A DNA stretch of 64,000 nucleotides from Erythrobacter sanguineus (GCA_945878845.1 CAMCUB010000012.1:1-64000), one strand, 5' to 3'. Shown: positions 11,637 through 21,545, counted from the first letter of the stretch. Notes: a model not told the origin generated them from the sequence alone. Program-made: numbers and translations.

Positions 11637-12860
11637 ATGTTGAGCCGCTTGGCCCGTTTGGCGGGTGCCACCGCTCTGTAGCTGGCTGCTGTGGCGGCAT
11701 TTGCTCAAAACCCTGCGCCGCGGATGATCGGCGGAGTAAACGTCGCGAACCTGTGTTCGGCGGTCGAAACACAAGCCTATGAACTCGATCCGTTCCACGA
11801 TTCGATAATCTACCAGTACCAGACGCTCCTCTACCGCGAGGCGGGCGTGAAGCCGGCGGATGGCGAAGCGGTCGTGAACGAGAAGCTGCGCCGGTACATG
11901 AACGCGCGGCTGCCCGAGATGCAGTGCAACCTCATCAACTTCAATCCGAGGAACGGCAATCTCCTCAAGCTCGCCGTCGCCCGGCAGGTCGACCCGTTCC
12001 TCAATGACGCGATCCGCATCTGGAAGATCGACCTCAACCAAGTCGATGCGATCGATGGCTTCACCATGCTCGACTATGCCGAGCAGCGCATGGATACCTA
12101 CAAGCCGGACAGGCTGAAGAGGCGGCCGTTCGAGGACATTTACGGCAGGCTCCGCAAGGCGGGTGCCAAACACCGCTTCGAGATTGCGGCAAACGGTGCG
12201 GCGCTGCCCCCGGTCGAGAGCGCGCAGGCCGCTCTCGCAAAGCTCGAGAGCAAGGCGAAAGGCGGCGATTTCTTCTCCGCGATCCGGCTGGCCTCGATAT
12301 ACCAGACCGGCCGCATCCTCAACGGACCGATCGCGCCCGATCCGGCGAAGATGCGGCAGTGGCTGACGCTTGCCGGTAATCTCGTGCTCGCCAGCCGCAA
12401 CGTCTCCGACGCACATTGGCTGGGCATGTTCCGTGGCGGCATCAACGAACGTGCAGCAGAGCTTTCGTGGTACGCCAAAGCGCTCGAACTGGCGGGAAAT
12501 TTCCCCAAGGACCATCCCCCGAAGGGCATTTTCGATGCGAGTCTGGAGCTCGCCAAGGCCTATGCGCAGGGCGACGGTGTGGCGCGCAATCTCGATGTGG
12601 CGTTGGCCCACGCGACCCGCGCCAACGAGACCGCGTGGAGCCCCGGCAGCAGCGCCATCCCCGTCTCGCAGCGCTGGATGGGCTATGTCTACGAACAGCG
12701 CGGCGATATCGACAAGGCGGCGCGCTGGTATCGGACCGCGCGTTATGACTCCACGTCAAAGCAGGACCCGCCCAGTGTCGCTGCGGGGATCGGGCCGTGG
12801 CTCACTGCCAAGGGGCTGCCGAAGTGCTGCGTCGATATCGACGGCCAGAAGGACTGCTGA
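11637..12860 (+). pseudogene. exported Sel1/ankyrin-like protein with amber codon in signal peptide
   Basis: An ATG at 11637 with a GGGGGG ribosome site eight to thirteen bases upstream starts a typical signal peptide (MLSRLARLAGATAL). An in-frame TAG follows at 11679, and the frame then continues as LAAVAAFAQNP, the second half of the signal peptide, to 12860. Without the stop the product would be about 407 aa. The mature part has an ankyrin-like segment (DAIDGFTMLDYAEQRM) and Sel1/TPR-like repeats (AIRLASIYQTGRI, LAKAYAQGDGVARNLDVALAHA). Translation from GTG 11691 could yield 389 aa without an export signal. It is most simply a recently inactivated gene or a base-call error. Exact role unknown. 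Confidence 0.75.
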
Positions 12861-12903
12861 GCGCGGCGCGCGGCCGTGAGCTTGTCTTGTCTAAGGCACG
12901 CGC

Positions 12904-15426
12904 TCAGGAACCGGGGCCCGAACCTTCCAGCGCCCGCGCCTCGCGCAGCACCGCGCCGACCTTGTCGCCGATCGAGGCGACGCTGAAGGGCTTGGCGATG
13001 AAGTGCATATCGGGGATATCGATATCGCGCCGCAGCTGCTCCTCGGCATAGCCCGACATGAAGAGGACCGGCAGATTGGGCAGCCTCGCGCGGATCGCGC
13101 GGACCATTGCCGGGCCGTCCATTCCGGGCATCACCACGTCGCTCACCACGATATCGAACTGCACCGCGCCCTCGGTGATCGCCGCCAGCCCCTCCTCGCC
13201 ATTGGCGCAAGGGATGACCTCGTAGCCTGCGCGGGTCAGCGCGCGCTCGGCGACGGTGCGGACCATGTCCTCGTCCTCGACCAGCAGCACCTTGCCGCCC
13301 GCCGACCAGTCGGACGAGACGATCTCCTGCACCGGGCGCCGCTTGGGCATCTCGCCGCGGTGGACGGGGAAATAGACCGTGAAGCGCGCGCCGACCGGGT
13401 GCCCGCTCTTGTCGGTGATGTTGTCGGCGAAAATGAACCCGCCCGATTGCTTGACGATCCCATAAGCGGTCGAGAGGCCGAGCCCCGTGCCCTTGCCCTG
13501 CTCCTTGGTGGTGAAGAACGGCTCGAACAGCTTGGGCAGCACATGCGGGGGGATGCCGCCGCCGGTGTCCTGGACGATGAGGACGGTGTAATTGGCGGCC
13601 GGAAGCACCTCCGAGCCGAGCTGCATCACCTGCTTGGCCTGCAAGCTGCGGGTGAAGAGTGAGAACCGCCCCAGCCCGTTGCCCCGCGCCGGGCCGCCGT
13701 TGCCCTGAATCGCGTCGCGCGCATTGACGGCGAGGTTCATGATCACCTGCTCGAGCTGCTGCGGATCGGCGCGCACCGGGCCGAGGTTGCGATCATGCTG
13801 GACGTAATAAGTGATCTTCTCGCCCAGCAGCCGCTTGATCAGCGGGCTGACCTCGCTGACGACATCAGGCAGCTGGATGATCTCGGGCCGCAGCGTCTGC
13901 TGGCGCGAGAAGGCAAGCAGTTGGCGGGTCAGCGAGGCGGCGCGGTTGGAATTGGCGCGGATCTGCTGGATGTCGTCATAATCGCTGTCGCCCGGAATAT
14001 GGCGCAGCAGCATCAGGTCGCAGGTGCCAATGATCGCGGTCAGCACATTGTTGAAATCATGCGCGACGCCGCCAGCGAGTTGCCCGACCGCCTGCATCTT
14101 GGTGGCCTGCGCGACCTGACGGCGCAGCTGGTTTTCCTGGCTTGTGTCGGCGAGGCTGAGCAGCACCGCCGCCTCGCCGAGGCCGCGAACCCCGGCAAGG
14201 CCGAGTGACACCGGTTCCTCGGGCGTGTTGGTCAGCCGCACCGCCACATCCCCGCTAGTCGCAGGTCCGCGCCCGTGACGGCGCACCGCATCGGAGAGCG
14301 CGGCCTTGTCCTCGCGGGTGACGAGATCGGTCGGGAAGGCGGGCAACCCCCGCCCCTCGCGGCCGACCGAGCGCAGGAAGGCCTCGTTGGCGAACAGGAA
14401 GCGCCCGTCACGGTCGGTCATCGCAAGGCCGAGCGGCAGCTGCGCGAGCAGCGCGTCCAATTGCGCCACGCCCGCCTGCGAGGCCCCGTCCCAGCCGCTC
14501 CCGATGCCGACGCCCGAATCGATCAGCAGCATCAGCGAGGTGGCCTCATCGGGCCCGGCCGCAGTGACCCGCTCCTCGGGATTGACCAACGGGACGTCGA
14601 CCAGCGTTTGCGGGGTGCCGCCGCGCCCCTCGCGGGCGAAGAAGATGCGGTCGCGCTCGTCGGAGCGAAGGAAGCTGACGAAATCCTGCCCGACAAGGCT
14701 CGCGCGTTCATCCCCCGCGGCGCGCTCGGCGAACCCGGCGCTGACCGCGCGGATTACGCCGTCGGCAGTGGTGATCGCGCTTTCGATCCCGGCGCGGCTC
14801 AGCATCCTGCCGAAAGGCCCCGCGAGGTCGAGCGCCTGCAGGCTCTCGCCGCCCGAGCGCGCGAGCGGCTTCAACCGCCAGATCAGGTGGTCATCGCCGC
14901 GCCCGGCGCGGGTCGCGGTGATCTGCCAGCGGGTCTCGTCGGAGGCCTCGACCTCCTCGAGCGCGGCGCTGCCGTCGCGCCAGGCGTTGCGGGCGAGCAG
15001 CGTCACCGCTTCGAGGGCTGCACGCTCCATCGGCAGCGCAGGGGGGGCGGCGCCCGCGCCGAAGCTGTCGAGGAAGAACAGGTTGGCGCAGACCATGCGG
15101 TTGGCGCGGTCGGTGATCGCGATCGCCTCGCCCGCGCGCTCGATCGCGGCGACGGTGACGCTCCAGTCGGGGGCAGCGAGGCTGCCCTCCTCGGACGGCG
15201 CGCGCACGCGGTCGAGCAGCACCACCCCGCCCAGCAGCACGCCCGCGGCCAGCACGAAGGCGAGCGCGACGATCCCGCTGCCGGTGGCAAACCACAGCAC
15301 CAGCGCGCTCGCAATCACCCCGCCGCCGAGGCCTGCTAGCAGGACCGCGGGCGGATGGCTGCGACCCTCGCCGCCATCGTCAGCAAGAGTGAGACTGCCA
15401 GATTCTGTGCCGGTGCGGCGGGACAA
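12904..15426 (-). CDS. cckA: hybrid sensor histidine kinase CckA
   Basis: 840 aa from a TTG at 15426 that has AGGAG ten bases upstream; the frame is open to 15564 but that would overlap the next gene. Two N-terminal membrane segments (residues ~28-75) are followed by PAS regions (one at RFLFANEAFLRSVG) and the HisKA box GGVAHDFNNVLTAIIG with the phospho-accepting His at about 456. Next come an HATPase domain (NLAVNARDAI, DTGGGIPPHVLPKLFEPFFTTK) and a C-terminal receiver with phospho-Asp about 763 (VVSDVVMPGMDG). HDFNN and this layout are diagnostic of CckA, which feeds phosphate through ChpT to the CtrA cell-cycle regulator. Neither partner is in the window. Confidence 0.93.
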   Translation of the reverse strand: MSRRTGTESGSLTLADDGGEGRSHPPAVLLAGLGGGVIASALVLWFATGSGIVALAFVLAAGVLLGGVVLLDRVRAPSEEGSLAAPDWSVTVAAIERAGEAIAITDRANRMVCANLFFLDSFGAGAAPPALPMERAALEAVTLLARNAWRDGSAALEEVEASDETRWQITATRAGRGDDHLIWRLKPLARSGGESLQALDLAGPFGRMLSRAGIESAITTADGVIRAVSAGFAERAAGDERASLVGQDFVSFLRSDERDRIFFAREGRGGTPQTLVDVPLVNPEERVTAAGPDEATSLMLLIDSGVGIGSGWDGASQAGVAQLDALLAQLPLGLAMTDRDGRFLFANEAFLRSVGREGRGLPAFPTDLVTREDKAALSDAVRRHGRGPATSGDVAVRLTNTPEEPVSLGLAGVRGLGEAAVLLSLADTSQENQLRRQVAQATKMQAVGQLAGGVAHDFNNVLTAIIGTCDLMLLRHIPGDSDYDDIQQIRANSNRAASLTRQLLAFSRQQTLRPEIIQLPDVVSEVSPLIKRLLGEKITYYVQHDRNLGPVRADPQQLEQVIMNLAVNARDAIQGNGGPARGNGLGRFSLFTRSLQAKQVMQLGSEVLPAANYTVLIVQDTGGGIPPHVLPKLFEPFFTTKEQGKGTGLGLSTAYGIVKQSGGFIFADNITDKSGHPVGARFTVYFPVHRGEMPKRRPVQEIVSSDWSAGGKVLLVEDEDMVRTVAERALTRAGYEVIPCANGEEGLAAITEGAVQFDIVVSDVVMPGMDGPAMVRAIRARLPNLPVLFMSGYAEEQLRRDIDIPDMHFIAKPFSVASIGDKVGAVLREARALEGSGPGS

Positions 15427-15479
15427 GGCGTGCGTGCTCCTGAGGCTAACGGGACGGCGAGGCGGCGGAAATGCCCCTC

Positions 15480-16091
15480 CTACCGCGCCCCGAGCCGCTG
15501 GTCGAGCCGCGCTTCCATCACCTTCAACCGTCTGGCGCGCTTGCGAGACACCACAGCGCGCCACACCCAGCCCGAAAGCAACCAGCCGAGCGGCGGGGTG
15601 ACAATCGAGAGCACCAGATAGCCGAGGATGGTCGACGCGCCGACTTCATAGGCCATCGTCAGCCAGGCCCAGGCGCCGCTGTCAGCCTGCGAGGCGGCAA
15701 TGCTCGCGCCGGCGGCATCGAAGCGCAGGAAGAACTCGCCGATGCGGTTGGCGATCACCAGCCAGAAGGGCAGTGTGAAGGGGTTGGTCACGAAAGTGAT
15801 AAGTGCGGCGAGTGGAACATTCGCCCGCGTTGGCAGGGCAAGGAAGGCGGACAAGAATATCTGGCCGATCGGGATGATGAAGGCCGCAAACAGCCCCAGC
15901 GCCACGCCGCGCGGCACCGAGCGGCGGGTGAAGCGCCATAGCTCAGGCGAGAGGAAGCGGTGCGCGATCGGCGCGAGATACTTGTTCTGCGCCATCTCCT
16001 CGCGGGTCGGCGTGTTCTTGCGGATCACGTCCATCGCCCAGGTCTTCGAGCGGAAGCCCAGACCCGTGTTGCGGGGCGGCGGCAGGCTCAT
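15480..16091 (-). CDS. DUF2062 domain-containing membrane protein
   Basis: 203 aa. The family core (SVPRGVALGLFAAFIIPIGQ, VTNPFTLPFWLVIANRIG) contains three or four hydrophobic segments; a short basic tail ends the protein. DUF2062 proteins are small inner-membrane proteins of unknown function, sometimes linked to glycosyltransferases. It lies upstream of cckA on the same strand, with 53 bases between, so they may be co-transcribed. Confidence 0.85.
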   Translation of the reverse strand: MSLPPPRNTGLGFRSKTWAMDVIRKNTPTREEMAQNKYLAPIAHRFLSPELWRFTRRSVPRGVALGLFAAFIIPIGQIFLSAFLALPTRANVPLAALITFVTNPFTLPFWLVIANRIGEFFLRFDAAGASIAASQADSGAWAWLTMAYEVGASTILGYLVLSIVTPPLGWLLSGWVWRAVVSRKRARRLKVMEARLDQRLGAR

Positions 16092-16200
16092 GCGCCAAGG
16101 CTTTCAACGGCAGGGTAGATGGGCAAGTCAAGCATAGCATCCATATGGGTAGCACAGCGCTGGTGACCAGTGGATGAAGACGCGCCCCTCGTGAAATTTC

Positions 16201-16683
16201 CTAAGATCGGTCGCGCAGGATCCGAGCCTTGTCGCGCTTCCAGTCGCGCTCCTTGATGGTCGCCCGCTTGTCGTGGGTCTGCTTGCCCTTGGCGAGCGCG
16301 AGCTCGACCTTCGCCCGGCCCGTGCGGTTGAAGTAGATCGACAGCGGCACCAGCGTCATGCCCTTGCGCTCGACCGCGCCGACGAATTTCTCGATCTCGC
16401 GTTCGTGAAGCAGCAGCTTGCGCGGGCGGCGCGGTTCGTGGTTGAGTCGGTTGCCGTGGCTGTATTCGGGCACATTGGCGTTGATCAGCCACACCTGCCC
16501 GTCCTTCACCTCGGCATAGCTTTCGGCAATGCTCGCCTCGCCCGCCCGCAGTGCCTTCACCTCGGTGCCCTGCAAGGCGAGCCCGGCTTCGAAGGTGTCC
16601 TCGATATAGTAATCGAACCGCGCGCGGCGGTTCTCGGCGACGATCTTCACTTTGTCGAAGGTGACGGGTTTGGGACGAGCCAT
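16201..16683 (-). CDS. smpB: SsrA-binding protein SmpB
   Basis: 160 aa. It binds tmRNA and brings it to stalled ribosomes. Characteristic segments are [32 protein letters not shown] and the basic C-terminal helix ([24 protein letters not shown]). Start ATG at 16683 is the family start. The tmRNA gene itself was not seen in the window. The 109-base gap before the DUF2062 gene holds no obvious signal. Confidence 0.97.
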   Translation of the reverse strand: MARPKPVTFDKVKIVAENRRARFDYYIEDTFEAGLALQGTEVKALRAGEASIAESYAEVKDGQVWLINANVPEYSHGNRLNHEPRRPRKLLLHEREIEKFVGAVERKGMTLVPLSIYFNRTGRAKVELALAKGKQTHDKRATIKERDWKRDKARILRDRS

Positions 16684-16786
16684 AAGGCCGGGCGATGTAG
16701 GCGTGGCTCGCCCAAAAAGCGAGGGGCTTTGCGGTTGGCCGTCTTGTAGCTACCTTGGCGCGGGGCAACAGGGGGAACAGCGCGCC

Positions 16787-17851
16787 ATGACCACGCCGCA
16801 GCCTTTCATCATCGCCGGACAGAGCATCGCGCCCGGCCATCAAGCCGATGTCGCCTTCCCGATTACCACCATGGCGACCGGCACCACCTCCAGCCTCGCG
16901 GTGCGCGTCATCCATGGCGCACGCCCCGGCCCGGCGGTGTTCGTGAGCGCGGCGATCCATGGCGACGAGATCATCGGCACCGCGGTGGTACAGCGCCTCG
17001 CGCAGGCAATCCGGCCCGAGGGGCTCAGCGGCACGGTGCTGCTGGTGCCGGTCGCCAACATCTTCGGTTTCATGTCGCAGTCGCGCTACCTGCCCGACCG
17101 CCGCGACCTCAACCGCTCCTTCCCGGGGAGCGCGGGGGGATCGCTCGCTGGCCAGCTCGCGCATATCTTCTACCGCGAGGTGGTGGCGCGCTGCACGCTG
17201 GGGATCGACATCCACTCGGCCGCGATCCATCGCTACAACCTCCCCCAGATCCGCATCGCCGCCGGCAACCGCAAGCTGGTCGAGCTTGGCATGGCCTTCG
17301 GCGCGCCGGTCATCATCGAGAGCCCCTTGCGTGATGGCTCCCTGCGCGACCTGGCCCAGAAGCACGGGGTCGACATGCTGCTGATGGAAGCGGGCGAGGC
17401 GCTGCGCTTCGACCGCCTGTCGGTCGAGACCGGGGTCGAGGGCGTCACCCGCGTGCTCGCGCATCTCGGCATGATCGAGGCCGACGACGGGCTCAGCGCG
17501 GTCGGCATCCCGGCGCGCGCCAACCGCACCACCTGGGTGCGAGCCCCGCGCGGCGGCGTGATGCAGGCGGTGTGCGCCTCGGGCGATCCGGTGAGGAAGG
17601 GCGACGTGCTCGCGACGGTCGCCGGGCTGTTCGGCGAGGAGGCCGAGGCGCTGGTCAGCCCGGTCGACGGCATCGTCATCGGCCACGCGACGCTGCCAGT
17701 CGTCCACCAGGGCGACGCGCTGTTCCACATCGCCGCGATCGACCACCCCGAGCGCGTCGGCGCGCGGATCGACTCGATCACCGAAGCGATCCTCGCGAGC
17801 GAGCCGCAAGGCAGCGCGCAGGGGATTCTCGACGAGGACGAGGTGGTCTGA
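16787..17851 (+). CDS. succinylglutamate desuccinylase/aspartoacylase family protein
   Basis: 354 aa. A zinc-dependent carboxypeptidase-fold hydrolase of the AstE/AspA superfamily. Zinc ligands are visible in AAIHGDEIIG (HxxE) and in LGIDIHSAA (distal His). Arg/Asn substrate residues lie in DRRDLNRSFPG. The C-terminal ~90 residues form a biotinyl-lipoyl-like beta barrel (RAPRGGVMQAVCASGDPVRKGDVLATV), common in this subgroup. The exact substrate is unknown, probably an N-acylated amino acid or small amide. The ATG at 16787 is preferred because the open frame upstream runs back into smpB on the other strand. Confidence 0.88.
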   Translation: MTTPQPFIIAGQSIAPGHQADVAFPITTMATGTTSSLAVRVIHGARPGPAVFVSAAIHGDEIIGTAVVQRLAQAIRPEGLSGTVLLVPVANIFGFMSQSRYLPDRRDLNRSFPGSAGGSLAGQLAHIFYREVVARCTLGIDIHSAAIHRYNLPQIRIAAGNRKLVELGMAFGAPVIIESPLRDGSLRDLAQKHGVDMLLMEAGEALRFDRLSVETGVEGVTRVLAHLGMIEADDGLSAVGIPARANRTTWVRAPRGGVMQAVCASGDPVRKGDVLATVAGLFGEEAEALVSPVDGIVIGHATLPVVHQGDALFHIAAIDHPERVGARIDSITEAILASEPQGSAQGILDEDEVV

Positions 17852-17881
17852 GTTCAGCTTGGCGGCGTGCAGGCTGAACCA

Positions 17882-17917
17882 TGAGACACAAGAGACACTG
17901 TACAGGACCGAAAAACC
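17882..17917 (+). repeat. dispersed 36-bp repeat, copy 1
   Basis: This block (GAGACACAAGAGACACTGT followed by ACAGGACCG) matches 39182-39217 at 31 of 36 positions in the same orientation. It carries a doubled GAGACAC unit. In both places it lies at or just after the stop of a plus-strand gene and is followed further on by a GTAGGA...TCCTAC inverted repeat. Confidence 0.7.
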
Positions 17918-18008
17918 CCGCCCTCGCGCGCGGCGGTGCAGCGCAGGTTGTGGCGGGCGAAAGGCGGGTTGGCGATCATCGAGGCGGAGGTTGGCAGCCC
18001 GTCCGCGA

Positions 18009-18032
18009 GTAGGAAAGTCTTGTTTTTCCTAC
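18009..18032. repeat. GTAGGAAA/TTTCCTAC inverted repeat
   Basis: A perfect 8-base inverted repeat with an 8-base spacer, followed by ACATCTTCT. A related element (GTAGGA...TCCTACATTCTT) stands at 39827-39856. Together with the 36-bp repeats the two loci appear to share a composite element. Confidence 0.6.
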
Positions 18033-18053
18033 ATCTTCTAGAGTTTTCGGTCA

Positions 18054-18101
18054 GGCCCACCCCCGGCCCCTCCCGCCTGCGGGAGGGGCCGGGGGTGGGC
18101 C
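18054..18101. terminator. perfect 23-bp inverted repeat, 3' of dapA
   Basis: Arms 18054-18076 and 18079-18101 are exact reverse complements separated by two bases, built around CCCCTCCCGC/GCGGGAGGGG. It starts seven bases beyond the dapA stop and lies about 200 bases after the aspartoacylase gene, so it could end both transcripts, although neither side has a run of Ts. Shorter relatives with the same CCCTCCCG core occur at 39985 and 40083. The whole gap 17852-18107 has no gene. Confidence 0.6.
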
Positions 18102-18107
18102 CTTCGC

Positions 18108-18995
18108 TTAAGCCTCCAGAACCCCCGCCGACACCAGCGCCTCGTCGACCGCCTTCTTCGCCTCGTCCGATGCTTCCACCAGCGGCAGGCGCACCTCCGG
18201 CTCAAGCCAGTCGTGAACGCGGGAGAGCGCATACTTCACCGGCGCCGGCGAAGCGTCGGAGAACATCGCGTAGTGCAGCGGGAAAAGCCGGTCGTTCAGC
18301 TGCCGCGCCAGCTTCAGCTCGTTCGCGGCAATCGCCTCGTGGAATTCGGCGCACAGCTTCGGCGCGACGTTCGCCGTGACCGAGATGCACCCGCGCCCGC
18401 CGGCCGCGGCGTGGGGGAGCCACAGCTCGTCATTGCCCGACAGCTGGCAGAACTCGCGCCCGATGCCCATGCGGTGATCGGCGACGCGGCTGAGATCGCC
18501 GCTCGCGTCCTTGATGGCGACAATCCGGTCGGGATATTTGCGCACCAGCTCGACCACCGTTTCATCCAGCAGGTCGGTCACCGTGCGCGCAGGCACGTTA
18601 TACAGCACGATCGGCAGGTCGCAGTTTTCCGCCAGATAACTGAAATGGGCGACCAGCCCGCGCTGGCTCGGGCGGTTGTAATAGGGAGCCACACAGAGCC
18701 CCGCCGCCGCGCCCGACTTCTTGGCGAAGTTCATATGCAGCTGGGCGTTGCGCGTGTCGTTCGACCCGCAGCCCGCGATCACCGGGACGCGGCCCGCGGC
18801 CTGCTCGATACAGACCTCGATAACGCGGTGGTGTTCGGCATTTGACAGGGTCGAGGCCTCACCCGTCGTCCCGCATGCCACCAGAGCGGCGCTGCCGTTC
18901 TCGATCTGCCAGTCGACCAGACGGCGGAAAGCGACCTCGTCGAACGCCCCGCCGCGAAAAGGAGTTACCAGAGCGGGTATCGAACCGCTGAACAT
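18108..18995 (-). CDS. dapA: 4-hydroxy-tetrahydrodipicolinate synthase
   Basis: 295 aa. Condenses pyruvate with aspartate semialdehyde in lysine/diaminopimelate synthesis. The TIM-barrel motifs are visible: ALVTPF near the N-terminus, GTTGEASTL, VLYNVPARTV with the catalytic Tyr, and VAIKDASGDL with the Schiff-base Lys. The ATG at 18995 is preferred over upstream starts because homologues begin MFSGSIPALVTPF; an AGGA-containing purine stretch precedes it. It is divergent from the lytic transglycosylase gene, with about 98 bases of shared promoter space. Confidence 0.96.
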   Translation of the reverse strand: MFSGSIPALVTPFRGGAFDEVAFRRLVDWQIENGSAALVACGTTGEASTLSNAEHHRVIEVCIEQAAGRVPVIAGCGSNDTRNAQLHMNFAKKSGAAAGLCVAPYYNRPSQRGLVAHFSYLAENCDLPIVLYNVPARTVTDLLDETVVELVRKYPDRIVAIKDASGDLSRVADHRMGIGREFCQLSGNDELWLPHAAAGGRGCISVTANVAPKLCAEFHEAIAANELKLARQLNDRLFPLHYAMFSDASPAPVKYALSRVHDWLEPEVRLPLVEASDEAKKAVDEALVSAGVLEA

Positions 18996-19093
18996 TGCCT
19001 TTGTCCTGCCTTCATCTCTAAGTAGCGGAATAAGGGGACCTCTCCCCCCGTTACCCTTCACGTTCACCGCCTGATAAGGAGCCGGTAGGCACT

Positions 19094-21058
19094 ATGTCCA
19101 GCATGGCCTGCAAGCTGTTGAATACTCGCCGGATGGTTGCCGCGATTCTCGCGAACTCGGCGCTTGCGGTGGGCGCTTTTCCCGCTGCAGCGCAGGACTG
19201 GAGCGGCGGACAGGATCTGGTCGCCCGCCAGCCCAGCGCGGTGGATGGGGCCATCGCCCGCTGGGAAGTGCTGCAGACCAGCCGCTCGCACGGTTTCGCT
19301 GACTACGCGGGCTTCGTGCTTGCTTGGCCGAGCTTCCCCAAGTCTGACATCCTGCGTCTGCGGGCCGAGGCCGCGCTCGAGACCGAAGCGCCCTCGCAGG
19401 ACGAGGTGCTGCGCTTCTTCGATGCCCATCCCCCGCTCACCAACCCGGCCCGCGCGCGCTATGCGCTGGCGCTGGCCGCGATGCAGCGCCCCGAGGCATT
19501 GAACGAGGCGAGGCGGGCATGGCGCGGCGGGCTGATGGCCGATCCGGTCGAGCTTTACCTTGCCGGGCTCTACGGCGCACAGTTCACGCCCGAGGATCAC
19601 GCGGTGCGCGTTGATGCGCTGCTGTGGCAGGGCAAGGCCGATGCCGCCTCGCGCATGGTGGTAAACCTGCCCGAAGAAGCTCGCCCGATGGCGCTCGCGC
19701 GGATCGCGCTGCTGCGCGGTGCGCGGCCCGAGACCGCGGGGCTTGCAGTGCCCGAAGGGGCCGAGGCCGACCCGGGCTATGTCTTCAACCTCGTGAAGTT
19801 CCTGCGCAGCAGCGGGCAGAATTACGAGGCGGCGCGGGTCTTCACCAGCCGCCCCGTTTTCGTGCGGCCCGCGCGCGACGCCGAGGCCTTCGTCGGCCAG
19901 CTGCTGGGGCTGGCCGAGGATCTCGGCCCGTCCGAGGCGGCGCAGATCGCCGCGCGCAGCGGCGATCTCTTCGCGCCCGGCAGCGACCTGTCGCAGGCGA
20001 GCTTCACCTTGCGCGACCGGCTCACCGATCTGATGTGGCTGGGCGGCACCAAGGCGCTCTGGAACCTCGGCGACGGCACCACCGCAGCGCCGCTCTTCGC
20101 GCGCTATGGCGATGCCGCCAAGACCCCGCTGACCAAGGCCAAGGGCTACTACTGGGCGGGCCACGCAGCGCAGCAAGCGGGCGATTCTGCGGGCGCGGCG
20201 CGCTGGTTCGAGATGGCCGCGCGCTGGCCCGACTACTATTACGGCCAGCTCGCTCTGTCCGCGCTCGGCCGCCCGATGCCGGGCTTCGCAGGCCTGCCCC
20301 AGCCGGCGATGGACGCAAGCACGCGCGCCGAGTTCGAGGCGCGCCCCGTTGTCCGGGCGATCCGCGCGCTCGCCAAGAACCGCCGCGATTGGCGCACCGA
20401 GCGACGCTTCTTCGAGGCCCTTGGAGACGAGGCCGACACACCAGTCGAAATGCTGATGGCCGGAATGCTCGCGCGCGAGACCGGGCTTGACGAAATGGCG
20501 GTGGTGCTCGGCCTCAAGATGGGCGAGGTCGGAGTTTCGGGCCTCGAGCGGATCGGCTTCCCCACCGTCGCCACGCCGCCTGCGGTCAATGACTGGGTGA
20601 TGGTCCACGCCATCGGGCGCCAGGAAAGCGAATTCGACCGCACGCGCGAGAGCCATGCCGGCGCGCGCGGGATCATGCAGCTGATGCCGGGCACCGCGCG
20701 CGAGCAGGCTGGCAAGATCGGCGTACAATATCTCTCGGCCGACCTCACCGCCGCCCCGCTCTACAATATCCAGCTGGGCGACGCCTATTTCGCGCGGATG
20801 CTGAGTTATTACGGCGGCTCGTACCCGCTGGCAATCGGGGCCTATAATGCCGGGCCGGGGCGGGTGAACCAGTGGCTGCGCGCGAACGGCGACCCGCGCC
20901 GCGGCGAGATCGACTGGGTCACCTGGGTCGAGAAGATCCCCGCCAATTTCGAGACGCGCTATTACGTGATGCGGGTGATCGGCAATGCGGTGACCTATTC
21001 GCACATGTATCCCGAGCAGGCGGGCCTGCCGCGCACCGTCGACACCTTCCTGCGCTGA
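19094..21058 (+). CDS. lytic murein transglycosylase (Slt70-like)
   Basis: 654 aa periplasmic enzyme that cleaves peptidoglycan to 1,6-anhydromuropeptides. Signal peptide (MVAAILANSALAVGAFPAAAQ). A long helical, TPR-like superhelix fills residues ~40-480. The C-terminal SLT lysozyme-like domain has catalytic Glu in GRQESEFDR, then GARGIMQLMPGTA and GAYNAGPGRVNQWL. The size and order match soluble Slt enzymes. An AAGGAG site lies 12 bases before the ATG used; ATG 19103 is an alternative. It is followed after seven bases by greB. Confidence 0.95.
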   Translation: MSSMACKLLNTRRMVAAILANSALAVGAFPAAAQDWSGGQDLVARQPSAVDGAIARWEVLQTSRSHGFADYAGFVLAWPSFPKSDILRLRAEAALETEAPSQDEVLRFFDAHPPLTNPARARYALALAAMQRPEALNEARRAWRGGLMADPVELYLAGLYGAQFTPEDHAVRVDALLWQGKADAASRMVVNLPEEARPMALARIALLRGARPETAGLAVPEGAEADPGYVFNLVKFLRSSGQNYEAARVFTSRPVFVRPARDAEAFVGQLLGLAEDLGPSEAAQIAARSGDLFAPGSDLSQASFTLRDRLTDLMWLGGTKALWNLGDGTTAAPLFARYGDAAKTPLTKAKGYYWAGHAAQQAGDSAGAARWFEMAARWPDYYYGQLALSALGRPMPGFAGLPQPAMDASTRAEFEARPVVRAIRALAKNRRDWRTERRFFEALGDEADTPVEMLMAGMLARETGLDEMAVVLGLKMGEVGVSGLERIGFPTVATPPAVNDWVMVHAIGRQESEFDRTRESHAGARGIMQLMPGTAREQAGKIGVQYLSADLTAAPLYNIQLGDAYFARMLSYYGGSYPLAIGAYNAGPGRVNQWLRANGDPRRGEIDWVTWVEKIPANFETRYYVMRVIGNAVTYSHMYPEQAGLPRTVDTFLR

Positions 21059-21065
21059 GTTCGCG

Positions 21066-21545
21066 ATGAAGCCCGCGGGGCCTCCGATCACGCCCGCAGG
21101 GATGGCGGCGCTCAAGGCGCGCTACGACCTGCTGCTCGGCACCGAGCGCCCGGCGATCGTCGAGATCGTCAGCTGGGCGGCGGGCAATGGCGACCGCTCT
21201 GAGAACGGCGACTATCTCTATGGGCGCAAGAAGATGCGCGAGATTGATCGCGAGCTGGCGCATCTCATCAAGCGGATGAAGGCGCTGCGGGTGGTCGATC
21301 CCGCGGCGCAGGTGGACCGTTCGCGCGTGTTCTTCGGCGCGCGGGTGACGATCGCCGACGAGGACGACAACCAGCAGACCGTCACTTTGGTGGGCGATGA
21401 CGAACAGGATGCGGGTGCAGGCCTGATCGGGTGGAGCTCCCCGATGGCGCGCGCTCTGCGGGGTTCAGGTTTGGGCGATGTGCGGATTGTGACCCTCCCC
21501 TCGGGCACGCGCGAGTGGGAAGTGCTGGGGATCGCTTATGACTGA
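21066..21545 (+). CDS. greB: transcription elongation factor GreB
   Basis: 159 aa. Stimulates RNA cleavage in backtracked RNA polymerase. The N-terminal coiled coil carries the acidic GDRSENGDYLYG tip; the basic REIDRELAHLIKRM helix points to GreB rather than GreA. The C-terminal FKBP-like domain includes VTLVGDDEQD and GWSSPMARAL. It follows the transglycosylase gene by seven bases and overlaps tail-to-tail by ten bases with the interrupted kptA gene. Confidence 0.93.
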   Translation: MKPAGPPITPAGMAALKARYDLLLGTERPAIVEIVSWAAGNGDRSENGDYLYGRKKMREIDRELAHLIKRMKALRVVDPAAQVDRSRVFFGARVTIADEDDNQQTVTLVGDDEQDAGAGLIGWSSPMARALRGSGLGDVRIVTLPSGTREWEVLGIAYD

